The notes below the pieces were generated by a model. It was not told where the DNA came from. It saw only the letters and a list, made by a program, of their open reading frames with translations, and made no database searches. Position numbers and translations under genes: made by a program. Shown one piece after another: positions 35,961-47,400 of a DNA stretch of 64,000 nucleotides. Source of the DNA: Sipunculus nudus (lineage: Eukaryota > Annelida > Sipuncula > Golfingiida > Sipunculidae); the NCBI GenBank assembly GCA_026874595.1, contig CM049308.1:21117867-21181866 (forward strand), given 5' to 3'. Numbering within the stretch: the first letter of the stretch is position 1; each line of letters opens with the position of its first letter.

Positions 35961-36362
35961 AGCCTCGGTCACAACCGGAATACGGTCGCCGTACGGCGAG
36001 TGTTTTGGGCTATTCCGTGCACGTCAACCGTGCGTTTTTCAAAGGCCGAAGGGACCCCGCAACGACCGTACGGGCACCGTACAGTAGACGTACGGATGTC
36101 GTAGGATACCCGTGCAATTTATAACGCCTGCTCGGCTACCCGAGAGACGTACGGCGTACCTGCGGCTAAGGGGTCTTAGCGGCTTCCGCAAGGTTAGCTT
36201 GCGGCGTCCGCAGGGTTAGCTTACTCTACCGTGCGAAGGCCGTGAGAATGACGTAGACACCGTGCTTTTCCGGCTTGTCGGCCGCATAAGTATTCCTGCG
36301 GTTCCAAAAACAGAACGGTGATCTACGGTGTGCGGTGGCCGCAGCGGGTTGTGACCAAGGCT
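35961..36362. mobile_element. Harbinger-like MITE H2
   Basis: Ends AGCCTCGGTCACAACCGG and, reverse-complemented, AGCCTTGGTCACAACCCG form near-perfect inverted repeats. A TTA flanks each side (35958-35960, 36363-36365). The 402 bp interior is GC-rich with many CGTACGG/CCGTACG words and encodes nothing. The TTA duplication and short non-coding body point to a PIF/Harbinger-type MITE. Its CCTCGGTCACA end is shared with H1. Confidence 0.8.
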
Positions 36363-36613
36363 TTAAATGAGCAAGGGCCAAGAATAAAGCCAAGAATCAG
36401 ACCAACGAGAGCGGGATGTCCCGGATTAAAAACTTGGGGTGAAGCCTGTATCCCACGTGGTGCATGGTTTCCTCACAAATAAGAGTGCCTTTAGTGGGTT
36501 CCTTACTATTACGGCCCAGTAAGGGAAGTAAATACACACACAGGATATACAGGTGCCATACACCGAGCCTGGTTGACGCTGGAATAATTTTGTACATATT
36601 TGGATATATGTTT

Positions 36614-37010
36614 GGATGACGTCAGCCTGGTTAAAGTCAACTGAAGCCTAGGAATGCCGCTTTGTCAATCGTCCGTCCGTCCGTTGGCCATAACAAATCG
36701 TGACCGCTAACCCTAGTAGCTCCAATGTAGACATCCAGGGAAGTCAATAAAATTCTCCTTGGAAACGTGAATTTAGGCAGTATCTGCTGCCTACATCCTA
36801 TGAGGTGTGTAAGTACCCCCCCCCCCCCACCCCCCACCCCCAATAATCAAAACTTTAATACTAAACCTCCAGTATCTTGATAATGCATGGATTCTTGCCT
36901 TAAATATTTATCATGACTAGTTTCGTAAGTTCCCGTCAACTAGTGGCGTCAAATGTATTTTTGTTTAATTTTACGATTTTGTTTTATTTTTGAAACCGCC
37001 AAATGACAGC
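36614..37010 (+). mobile_element. Family A fragment, copy A6
   Basis: Has TTGTCAATCGTCCGTCCGTC, GACATCCAGGGAAGTC, CTCCTTGGAAACGTG and a poly-C tract followed by a CAGTATCTTGATAATGCATG-type motif. These are family A body features; the right end is missing. Confidence 0.5.
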
Positions 37011-37064
37011 ATTCATGTCAGCATCTAAGCTTGGTTTCATCTGGTGTTCCGAAATCTGGTGTGT

Positions 37065-37850
37065 TTATTAGTCATAAGCGGGTGCCCTGTAGTAATCCCT
37101 CTGTCCGTCTTCCTGTCCGTCCGTTCATCCATTCACAAATTCGTTTCCGGATGATAACTCCAGTTTGGATTGACATATGGATTTGAAACTTGACTTATAT
37201 ATGGCCCTCCTCTAAGGTAAGAAACCTACTGATATTGGGGTTATGAGATCAAAGGTCAAGGTCACTAGATCCTTATCTAAAATAATTTTGGATAAAATTT
37301 TAAGCCAAATTTTTCATCAAAAGCCTTATATCTTCAACTGCCAACAAGGGAAGATTCTTTTCAAAATTGAATCACAGGGTCAAAGGTGAAGGGCTCATCC
37401 GTTCACAAAATAGTTTATGGACGATAACCCAAGATTGGCTCAACAGATTGGCCTCAAACTTGGTTTATCAATGACCCATCCCTTAAGTAAGATTTATTTT
37501 GATTTTGGGGTCAAGGTTCAAAAGTGAAGGTTACAGGGCAAACATCTTTAAAATGATTGTGGATGCATTTTGAATCAAACTTTTCATCCCAAACCTTCCA
37601 TATCATATTTATGCTTACCTGCCCATCCTGGAAGAAACCTGTAGCATTTTAGGTTAACTGGTAAGAGGTCAAGATCCCACTTTTCCATGAAAATCAAAAT
37701 GGCGTTAGTTCAAGAATAGTAAGTTCAAAGATTTTTAGGTCACATGGTCATGCTCACGGGACCCATATAATGAAAAAGCTAAACAAAATATCCTTGTAGA
37801 CCGCTGAGCGTCGATACCCATTGATCCCTAAATAACTAGTCATATCATGG
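37065..37850 (+). mobile_element. Family B dispersed repeat, copy B4
   Basis: Begins near CATAAGCGGGTGCCCTGTAG and CTGTCCGTCTTCCTG. The body has ATGATAACTCCAGTTTGG, GGTCAAGGTCACTAG and AACCTTCCATATC units. It ends near CGCTGAGCGTCGATACCC, the shared A/B right terminus. Confidence 0.6.
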
Positions 37851-38029
37851 CGCATAAAATTTTGTTAATCTTTGTCAGAAACTGCTGAGTTTAACAAATG
37901 ACCCATCAGGTACTGGAGCTTTACGGACATCCGAAGCAACTATTGGCATATGCGCCTCGGACTGTCAAATGCTCCCCTTATGCCTTGTCCGATCCAAGGG
38001 TTCTGTTGTCAGATTTCCAACAATTGTAT

Positions 38030-40995
38030 ATGTAAAGGATCCAAACAACTGCATGTACAGGTGATCCAGGAAAGATCCAAACAACAGCAAGTAAAGGAGA
38101 TCCAAAAAAGATCCAAACAACAACATGTATAGAAGATCCAGTAAGGATCTAAAAACAGCATGTAACAGAGATCCATTAAGGATCCAAACAACTGCATGTA
38201 AAGGTGATCCAGGAAGGATCCAAACAACAGCAAGTAAAGGGGATCCAAAAAAATCCAAACAACAACATGTATAGAAGATCCAGTAAGGATCTAAAACAGC
38301 ATGTAACAGAGATCCAGTAAGGATCCAAACAACTGCATGTACAGGTGATCCAGGAAGGATCCAAACAACAGCAAGTAAAGGAGATCCAAAAAAAATCCAA
38401 ACAACAACATGTATCGAGGATCCAGTAAGGATCTAAAACAGCATGTAACAGAGATCCAGTAAGGATCAAAACAACTGCATGTAAAGGTGATCAAGGAAGG
38501 ATCCAAACAACAGCAAGTAAAGGAGATCCAAAAAAATCCAAACAACAACATGTATAGAAGATCCAGTAAAGATATAAAACAGCATGTAACAGAGATCCAG
38601 TAAGGATCCAAACAACTGCATGTAAAGGTGATCCAGGAAGGATCCAAACAACAGCAAGTAAAGGAGATCCAAAAAAAAGATCCAAACAACAACATGTATA
38701 GAAGATCCAGTAAGGATCTAAAACAGCATGTAACAGAGATCCAGTAAGGATCCAAACAACTGCATGTAAAGGTGATCCAGGAAGGATCCAAACAACAGCA
38801 AGTAAAGGAGATCCAAAAAAGATCCAAACAACAACATATATAGAAGATCCAGTGGGGATCTAAAAACAGCATGTGACAGAGATCCAGTAAGGATCCAAAC
38901 AACTGCATGTAAAGGCGATCCAGGAAGGATCCAATCAACAGCATGTAAAGGAGATCTAGCAAGGGTCCAAACAACATGTATAGAAGATCCAGTAAGGATC
39001 TAAAACAGCATGTAACAGAGATCCAGTAAGGATCCAAACAACTGCATGTAAAGGCGATCCAGGAAGGATCCAATCAACAGCATGTAAAGGAGATCTAGCA
39101 AGGGTCCAAACGACATGTATAGAAGATCCAGTAAGATCTAAAAACAACATGTAACAGAGATCCAGTAAGGATCCAAACAACTGCATGTAAAGGCGATCCA
39201 GGAAGGATCCAATCAACAGCATGTAAAGGAGATCCAAAAAAAGATCAAAACAACAACATGTATAGAAGATCCAGTAAGGATCTAAAACAGCATGTAACAG
39301 AGATCCAGTAAGGATCCAAACAACTGCATGTAAAGGTGATCCAGGAAGGATCCAAACAACAGCAAGTAAAGGAGATCCAAAAAAGATCCAAACAACAACA
39401 TATATAGAAGATCCAGTAAGGATCTAAAAACAGCATGTAACAGGGTCCAGTAAGGATCCAAACAACTGCATGTAAAGGTGATCCAGGAAGGATCCAATCA
39501 ACAGCATGTAAAGGAGATCTAGCAAGGGTCCAAACAACATGTATAGAAGATCCAGTAAGATCTAAAAACAGCATGTAACAGAGATCCAGCAAGGATCTAA
39601 ACAACTGCATGTAAAGGTGATCCAGGAAGGATCCAATCAACAGCATGTAAAGGAGATCTAGCAAGGGTCCAAACAACATGTATAGAAGATCCAGTAAGAT
39701 CTAAAAACAACATGTAACAGAGATCCAGTAAGGATCCAAACAACTGCATGTGAAGGAGATCCACTAAAAATCCAAAAAACAGCAAGTAATGGAGATCCAA
39801 AAAAGATCCAAACAACAACATGTAAAGGAGATCTAGTAAGGATTCAAGCAATATGTAAAGGAGATCCAGTAAGGACCCATAAAAAACAAAGTAAAGGGCA
39901 ACCAGTAAGGATCCTACCAACAGCATGTCAATGAGATCCAGCAAGGATCAGATCAACCGACAACATGTAAAGAAGATACAGTAAGGACCAAACAACAGCA
40001 TGGAAAGGAGATCCAGTAAGGATCCAACCAACAGCATGTTAATGAGATCCAGCAAGGATCTAACCAACCGACAGCATGTAAAGGAGATACAGTAAGGACC
40101 CATAAAAACATTACGTAAAGGGCATCCAGTAAGGATCCAACCAACAGCATATAAAGGAGATTTAGTAAGGATTCAAACAACAGCATGGAAAGGAGATCCA
40201 ATAAGGATCCAAACAACAGCAAATTAAGGAGACCCAGTAAGGATCCAACCAACAGCCTGTAAAGAAGATTTAGTAAGGATTCAAACAACAGCTTGGAAAG
40301 GACATCCAGTAAGGATCCAACCAACAGCATGTTAATGAGATCCAGCAAGGATCTAACCAACCGACAGCATGTAAAGGAGATACAGTAAGGACCCATAAAA
40401 CATCAAGTAAAGGGCATCCAGTAAGGATCCAACAAACAGCATATAAAGAAGATTTAGTAAGGATTCAAACAATAGCATGGAAAGGAGACTCAGTAAGGAT
40501 TCAAACAACAGCATGGAAAGGACATCTAGTAAGGATCAAATCAACAGCATGTAGAGGACATCCAGTAAGGATCCAACCAACAGCATGTCAATGAGATCCA
40601 GCAAGGATCTAACCAACAGACAGCATGTAAAGGAGATACAGTAAGTATCCAAACAACAGCATGGAAAGAAGATCAATTCAGGATCCAAACAACAGCATGT
40701 AAAAGAGATCCAATAAGGATCCAAACAACAGTATATTAAGGAGATTCAGTAAGTATAAAAACAACAGCATGTAATTAAATGAGATCCAGTAAGGATCTAA
40801 ACAACAGCATGTACGGGACATCTGAAGTGATCCAAACAACAGCATGTAAAGGAGATCCAGCAAGGATCCAAAAAACATGTTAAGGAGTATAATAAGGATC
40901 CAATCAACACCATGTAAAGGAGATACAGTAAGGATCTAAACAACAAATGTAAAGAGATCCAGTAAGGATCCAAACCACATCATGGAAAGGAAAGG
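38030..40995. repeat. Satellite array: 35-36 bp units in a 142 bp higher-order repeat
   Basis: The basic unit is GGATCCAAACAACAGCATG followed by TAAAGGAGATCCAGTAA, with variants. Between about 38040 and 39750 four variant units alternate in a fixed order. The AACTGCATGTA variant returns every 140-143 bp (38047, 38190, 38331, 38473, 38613). From about 39750 to 40995 the order breaks down and units diverge. Minus-strand frames of up to 260 residues across it (LDPYWISFTCC-type) come from the repeat, not from a gene. Confidence 0.95.
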
Positions 40996-41217
40996 AAACC
41001 GCCCGCTCGCTCAAATTTTAACGCATGGTCGTCAGCAAAATTTTCTTTTTGCTGTAGCCTATATCTTCTAAATCATGACAGATATTATTATCTCCGAGTG
41101 GATGGTTCAGATATCCGGATAGTGAGAATATCTATAACAAATTGTTTAAGGATTATGTGCACTCTCTCTCATACACAGTATCATGCACGTTCACCCCAGT
41201 ACTTTCCAGTACATACG

Positions 41218-41615
41218 TGCACTTGTATTATTTCAATCGTTATAAAGGTTTGATCAGGATTTATTCGAATACATGTACATAGCTCCTTTGATACAATCAA
41301 ATGTTTGCGAAATTTAAAATTTTATTACCTATGATAAAATCAGACATTTTCTTTTTAAACACCGTCTGGTGTTTTAATCCGAGACAGATGGTACAATGCA
41401 TGATTTCAAAATACAATGTACTTGTATTATTTCAATCGTTATAAAGATTTGATTAGGGTTTATTCAAATACATGTACATAGCTCCTTTGGTACAATCAAA
41501 TGTTTTTTTTTAAATTGAGCATTTTATTACCTATGATAAAATCAGACATTTTATTTTTAAACACCGTTTGGTGTTTTAATCCGAGACAGGTGGTAAAACT
41601 GCATGATTTCAATGT
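41218..41615. repeat. 199 bp tandem duplication
   Basis: Two diverged copies, each starting near CACTTGTATTATTTCAATCG and each holding the hairpin AAACACCGTCTGGTGTTT (second copy GTTTGG). Differences by eye are about one in fifteen. Confidence 0.85.
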
Positions 41616-41820
41616 ATATATTTTTAAAATAAAAATCAATGGATAACAAAGATGCTAAATGATATTTTAATTTCAGAGACTGAGATATGATTCAAACTTA
41701 ATTTTACCGTTAAAAAAAGAATTCAAAGTAAATCAACGTCAATGGATGAAACCTTAATGGATGAAAAATATAAGGTATTAAAAGCTCCTCCCTCTGTTTA
41801 CTCCTCATACAGAGGGTCTA

Positions 41821-42049
41821 CACTGCATCCGTTCCAGATCTCCATCCATTTAAACCGCTGCTTTGTATAAGAGGACTTTCTGAGTATCACCGATAAGGCT
41901 CGCAAAGGAGAAACAATTGTATTAAGCAGACCAGTGAGAAAGTGGTATCGCATTGCGCAGTTTTTAGTCTGGGACACCCCGGTCTCGTTAGTCTGATTAT
42001 TGTTGTCCCCGTGTTAGCCCTGGTGTCGAACTCTGGAACGACTGCAGTG
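41821..42049. mobile_element. Tc1-like MITE family F, full copy F3
   Basis: Inverted ends CACTGCATCCGTTCCAGA and CACTGCAGTCGTTCCAGA differ at two of 18 positions and are flanked by TA (41819-41820, 42050-42051). The 229 bp body is non-coding. Two truncated relatives in this window (13514, 32291) show that it is a dispersed family. TA target use suggests a Tc1/mariner-type mobiliser. Confidence 0.75.
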
Positions 42050-42054
42050 TATGC

Positions 42055-43305
42055 AAGCGCTGTGTGAGGAGTGAGGTCCTCTTAGACTGATCAGACATTA
42101 AAGTTATAAAACAGCAATGAATATATCATAATCCTTTGTATATACAGGCCACTTCGGAGCATCACCATAATTTGTATTTCTTAATCGGATGCCAGTGTAT
42201 ATATATAAGTAAAATAAATGATGGTCCCGGCATTATAATAATTGGAGTAATTCCAAATTCATCATGAAATATACATATCCATTAATAAAAATTAACTTTT
42301 TAAAAACTGTTTAAGGTTGCATTCTAATTTAATACGCTATTGGTCCCAATTATGCAGCACATTGAAAACAGCATATCAATATAAATTTCATCATAACAGA
42401 ATGTTACAGAATATTATACATATAGATATATATATATGATACATTGTCGTTTTGACATATTAAACACCATTTATGAGTATAAGTATTCTAAAAAACATAT
42501 AGCAATCATGTAAAGAATATCAGTTTTCTAAAACACATATAGCAATCGCGTGATTGAATTATACATCAAATGCATTTGCAAGAGTGTTTGCATTTAAAAT
42601 TTAAAAAATTACTTCTTTTGCATTTGTATTTGATAAAATTAAATTAATCTATTACAATAGCCTTTGCATGTTTCAAAATGGAATTGTACTTTTAGGCTTC
42701 ACATGAAATAAAAAGCAAGACAAAATTTACCATGTATACACATGTGTACACATGTGGTCAAATAAGCACAATACATAATATATTTCAATAGTACCTTATA
42801 TATACAAACGTATACACTAGAAAATACACAGTCACAGGAAGAAATTAATACGTATTGCTACGGATTTATATGTACAGAAAGTTGTGTATTCGGTCACACA
42901 TGTAAAATGTTGACCAGAAGATATATCAGTAAAAATGTTACACAGAAAGACATATGTAAAATTTAAATACAAATGTACAACCGATATATTCTACAGATTT
43001 TTGTATATATGTATTTGGCACTAAAGGTGAGCATGTAATGAAAACTAAAAAGCTATCAAATGAAAATACTGCAGGTTATAAAATATGAAAGAAAAACGAC
43101 TTATTAATTAACAACAGTCATTACCTGCGAAGATAAGTGGTGCATACTATTGACGTAAATAAGCGCGAACATTTGATTTAAAAAGAACTTTTCAGGTTTA
43201 TAATATTTGGATTAAACATTAGAAACTGATATAGTTATGTAGAATTACAGTAAACATCGCACGGTCTTTTACATTTTGTTCGGGTCACCACGCATGCTGT
43301 GATCA
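42055..43305. other. No gene seen; very AT-rich
   Basis: AT-rich, with scattered TATATA and a TACACATGTGTACACATG palindromic stretch near 42736. No coding or transposon structure was recognised. Confidence 0.5.
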
Positions 43306-43311
43306 CGCAGT

Positions 43312-44466
43312 GCTCTGTTATAGTTTTCACAGTCACAATACTCTTAAGGTGGTTTTCCATAAGTGCGTAGTGCGTATCCGTAGTCCGCATGCGTAGTCCG
43401 TATGCGTAGTCCGTATCCGCAAAGTTCGTTTTCCATAAGTACGTATATGCGTAGTCCGTACTCCGTATTGATATGTGCTCGAAAGCTGTTTTTTTTTTTT
43501 TTTTTTTTTTGCAAGCCATTTTACCATATATGTATTGTACATTTGTATATATTAGCATCAAAAGTTAAAAACAATAAAATTAAAAATAATAAAATTTTTA
43601 AAAGATCAAAATTAGTAATATTTTATACGTGACAGTGATGTTAACGCTTCAATCATAAAAAAAAACATGTTGTCTGTGATAAAGAAAGGAAAACAAAATT
43701 CAGCCAAATGCCAATATGTTTGGTTGCCGGAAAACTGATGCCAGAAATGACATTTGTGCCAGTTTGACATAGAGACCAGGTGCATACAGCACGGCCTGAA
43801 TGGGAAAACTCTATGGTAAACCTGAAATCGACACGATGATTGGTATGCGTAGTGCGCAAAAATAGCTCCCGGCAGCGTGCGGATACGGACTACGCATGCG
43901 GATGACGCATGCGGATGAATGGAAACGGCCCAGTTAAAAAGTCTACAAAGCGATTTTTGCGGACTACGCATACGGACTACGCATACGGACTACGGATACG
44001 GACTACGCACTTTTGGAAAAGTACCGTTAGTGTGCGTGTTTCTGTTACAGGTTTTACAGTCGTCTCAGAGTGTCTCTGCCCTCTTACAGATAACAGCTAC
44101 ATTATAGCAGTCATCCGTGTCACAGACTTTGGTTCGGTTATAATTTTACAGTCACAGGAATTTGAGGGCGCATGTCTCTGATTCAGGTTTTGCAGTCAGC
44201 GGACTTTGACAGTGCCTGGCTCTGTTAGAAGTTTTACAGTTTTACATTCATCGGACTCTGAAAATACGCGTCTCTGTTACAGGTTTTACAGTCACCGGAA
44301 TCTGAAAGTGCATGGCTCTGTCCCAGGGTTTGATTTTACAGTCAATGGAATCGGAGTACACATGTCTCTTTTACAAGTTTTACAGTCACCGGAATCTGAA
44401 AGCGCTTGGTTCTGTTAAAAGTTTCAAAGTCAAGAGACTATGACAGCGGACAGCTCTGTTACAGCT
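43312..44466. repeat. 44-50 bp degenerate tandem repeat, split by H3
   Basis: The unit is CTCTGTTACAGGTTTTACAG followed by TCACCGGAATCTGAAAGTGC with variation. One partial unit lies left of 43347 and about eight units lie at 44030-44466. Removing 43347-44026 with one TTA copy rejoins a unit in register. The array borders the 3' end of the Cys-module/EEP gene. Confidence 0.7.
43347..44026. mobile_element. Harbinger-like MITE H3 inserted in a tandem repeat
   Basis: Flanked by TTA (43344-43346, 44027-44029). Inverted ends are AGGTGGTTTTCCATAAGTGC and CGGTACTTTTCCAAAAGTGC, both followed by several GTAGTCCGTAT boxes. The interior holds a poly-T run and encodes nothing. The insertion disrupts a unit of the flanking array, so the pre-insertion site can be read directly. 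Confidence 0.75.
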
Positions 44467-44487
44467 CTGTTTGTACTTTTTCTTTCA

Positions 44488-47400
44488 TTATTCACTTTTC
44501 CATGTTATACATACTGGACTGTGATCACCTAAACCTACTGCATCTAAGCGTGGCACCGTAGTCTCAACTACTTTGTCCACATCAGAGACAAACACCAGAT
44601 CAATCAGTTTTACAAAACGGGTAGGTTCCGTTATTACCTGATGGAGACCTTTGTCACGGGGGATTGTATTCATCCTGGCCTTCCGAGAAACATCAAACAT
44701 ATCAATATTGAAGTCTCCCGATAGTACAACATTATCGTAGTTATTACAAGCGCGGGTGAGTTCCTTTTCAAAGTGATCATACCATTCAGCAGTCTCCTTA
44801 GGAGGACGATACATTGTTCCTATAAGAATGGTTTGTTTATCTGGAAAATTCACCTCTACCCAGAGTGACTCGATTTGTCCAGAGCTTATACTAGGCAACT
44901 TGCGGCATTTGTTAGAGTCTTTCACATAAAGTGCAACGCCCCCACCCAGCTTCTCACCCGGTCTGTCCTCTCGAAATAATTTGTAGCCAGGAATTTGTGG
45001 ATCTAGATCCTGCATGTTATTCTTAAACCACGTCTCAGACACGGCTAGTACTGACACTGGCTCCTTTGCCAGTAGTTCCTTTACTTTACCCATCTTATTT
45101 AACAAAGACCCGACATTAACGTGAACCATTCTGTGCCCTTGTTTCTTTAAACCAAAACCCTGCTTTACATCCTGACTTCTTAAACCTTTTCTTCTATTTT
45201 CACAGGATGGAGAAAAACAACTCGTGCAAGACCTTCCCTTCTCCGCACATACACAAGAGTTGCAGTCTCCAGACGTACATTTGCAGCAAAACATGAAACT
45301 ATCATTAACACATCGACATCCCGGAGCCTCGCAGTTGGTACAAGCTTTCCCATTTGACCCACACACACAGTTTTCACAAGCTCCGCTTCGGCAGCTACAA
45401 CACTTTTCATTCATGGCGGATAAAGATAAGTCTGATACATTTTCGCATCCCAAAGACTCACAGTTGGTACAAGCTTCCCCACTCGCTCCACACACACAGT
45501 TTTCACAAGTTCCATTTTTGCATCTACAACATTTTGCATTCTCAGAGGATATAGATGGTTTTGATGCATATTTGCATCCTGAAGACTCACAGTTGGTACA
45601 AGCTTCTCCACTCGCTCCACACACACAGTTTTCACAAGTTCCATTTTTGCATCTACAACATTTTGCATTCTCAGAGGATATAGATGGTTTTGATGCATAT
45701 TTGCATCCCGGAGACTCACAGTTGGTACAAGCTTCCCCACTCGCTCCACACACACAGTTTTCACAAGTTCCATTTTTGCATCTACAACATTTTGCATTCT
45801 CAGAGGATATCGATGGTTTGGATGCATATTTGCATCCCGGAGACTCACAGTTGGTACAAGCTTCCCCACTCGCTCCACACACACAGTTTTCACAAGTTCC
45901 ATTTTTGCATCTACAACATTTTGCATTCTCAGAGGATATAGATGGTTTTGATGCATATTTGCATCCTAAAGACTCACAGTTGGTACAAGCTTCCCCACTC
46001 GCTCCACACACACAGTTTTCACAAGTTCCATTTTTGCATCTACAACATTTTGCATTCTCAGAGGATATAGATGGATTGGATGCATATTTGCATCCCGGAG
46101 ACTCACAGTTGGTACAAGCTTCCCCACTCGCTCCACACACACAGTTTTCACAAGTTCCATTTTTGCATCTACAACATTTTGCATTCTCAGAGGATATAGA
46201 TGGTTTTGATGCATATTTGCATCCCGAAGACTCACAGTTGGTACAAGCTTCCCCACTCGCTCCACACACACAGTTTTCACAAGTTCCATTTTTGCATCTA
46301 CAACATTTTGCATTCTCAGAGGATATAGATGGATTGGATGCATATTTGCATCCCGGAGACTCACAGTTGGTACAAGCTTCCCCACTCGCTCCACACACAC
46401 AGTTTTCACAAGTTCCATTTTTGCATCTACAACATTTTGCATTACCAGAGGATATAGGTGGTTTTGATGCATATTTGCAACCCGGAGACTCACAGTTGGT
46501 ACAAGCTTCCCCACTCGCTCCACACACACAGTTTTCACAAGTTCCATTTTTGCATCTACAACATTTTGCATTCTCAGAGGATATAGATGGTTTTGATGCA
46601 TATTTGCATCCTGAAGACTCACAGTTGGTACAAGCTTCCCCACTCGCTCCACACACACAGTTTTCACAAGTTCCATTTTTGCATCTACAACATTTTGCAT
46701 TCTCAGAGGATATCGATGGTTTTGATGCATATTTGCATCCTGAAGACTCACAGTTGGTACAAGCTTCCCCACTCGCTCCACACACACAGTTTTCACAAGT
46801 TCCATTTTTGCATCTACAACATTTTGCATTCTCAGAGGATATCGATGGTTTTGATGCATATTTGCATCCTGGAGAATCACAGTTAGTACACGCCATCCCT
46901 TTCACTCCGCATGCACACCCTTCACAATTCCCAGTTTTGCATCGGCAACATTTTCCATTCAATGCTTGGCTACCTGCACCTGTAGTTTTTGAACCGTGCT
47001 GGCTTTGCTTGGTCTTGCTTTGGATATTATTGCAAGACGGTGATTCACAACTTGTACACCCTCTTCCTTTCAATCCACATGCGCATGATTCACATTTACC
47101 ACTTTTGCACTTGCAGCATCTAACAACGGCTGGTTTACTGGAAGATCCACCAGCGTATGCTCTTTTACTGTTATGTGAAGTTGATGGAAGCCCAGCTGTA
47201 TACCCATAGGAAGATCTCAGTGATGTGGAATTCGTACAGCCTGATGAAGAACAGTTGACACAAGCTTCACCTTTGAGTGCGCATGCGCATGAATCACAAC
47301 TTCCTGTTCTGCACCTGCAACACGTGTTTGTAGATTGTTGCCTGTATTCTGCTGATGGTCCGCTGGTATAACTGATGTTGTATCCTGATGAGATGCCGTA

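Noticed and set aside
38291-40878. Minus-strand frames up to 260 residues (LDPYWISFTCC-type)
   Set aside because: They follow the satellite unit, break at every indel and resemble no protein. Repeat periodicity explains the open frames.
38030-40995. CRISPR-like array
   Set aside because: There are no unique spacers between the repeats; units are contiguous and homologous throughout, as in eukaryotic satellites.
42736-42756. CACATGTGTACACATGTG palindrome as a regulatory site
   Set aside because: Short palindromes in very AT-rich DNA are common; nothing nearby gives it a role.
45224-47209. 661-codon open frame on the plus strand
   Set aside because: It is the antisense of the Cys-module array. 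The 129 bp unit happens to lack stops on that strand. Its translation is a monotonous repeat with no domain, whereas the minus strand ends in a conserved nuclease.
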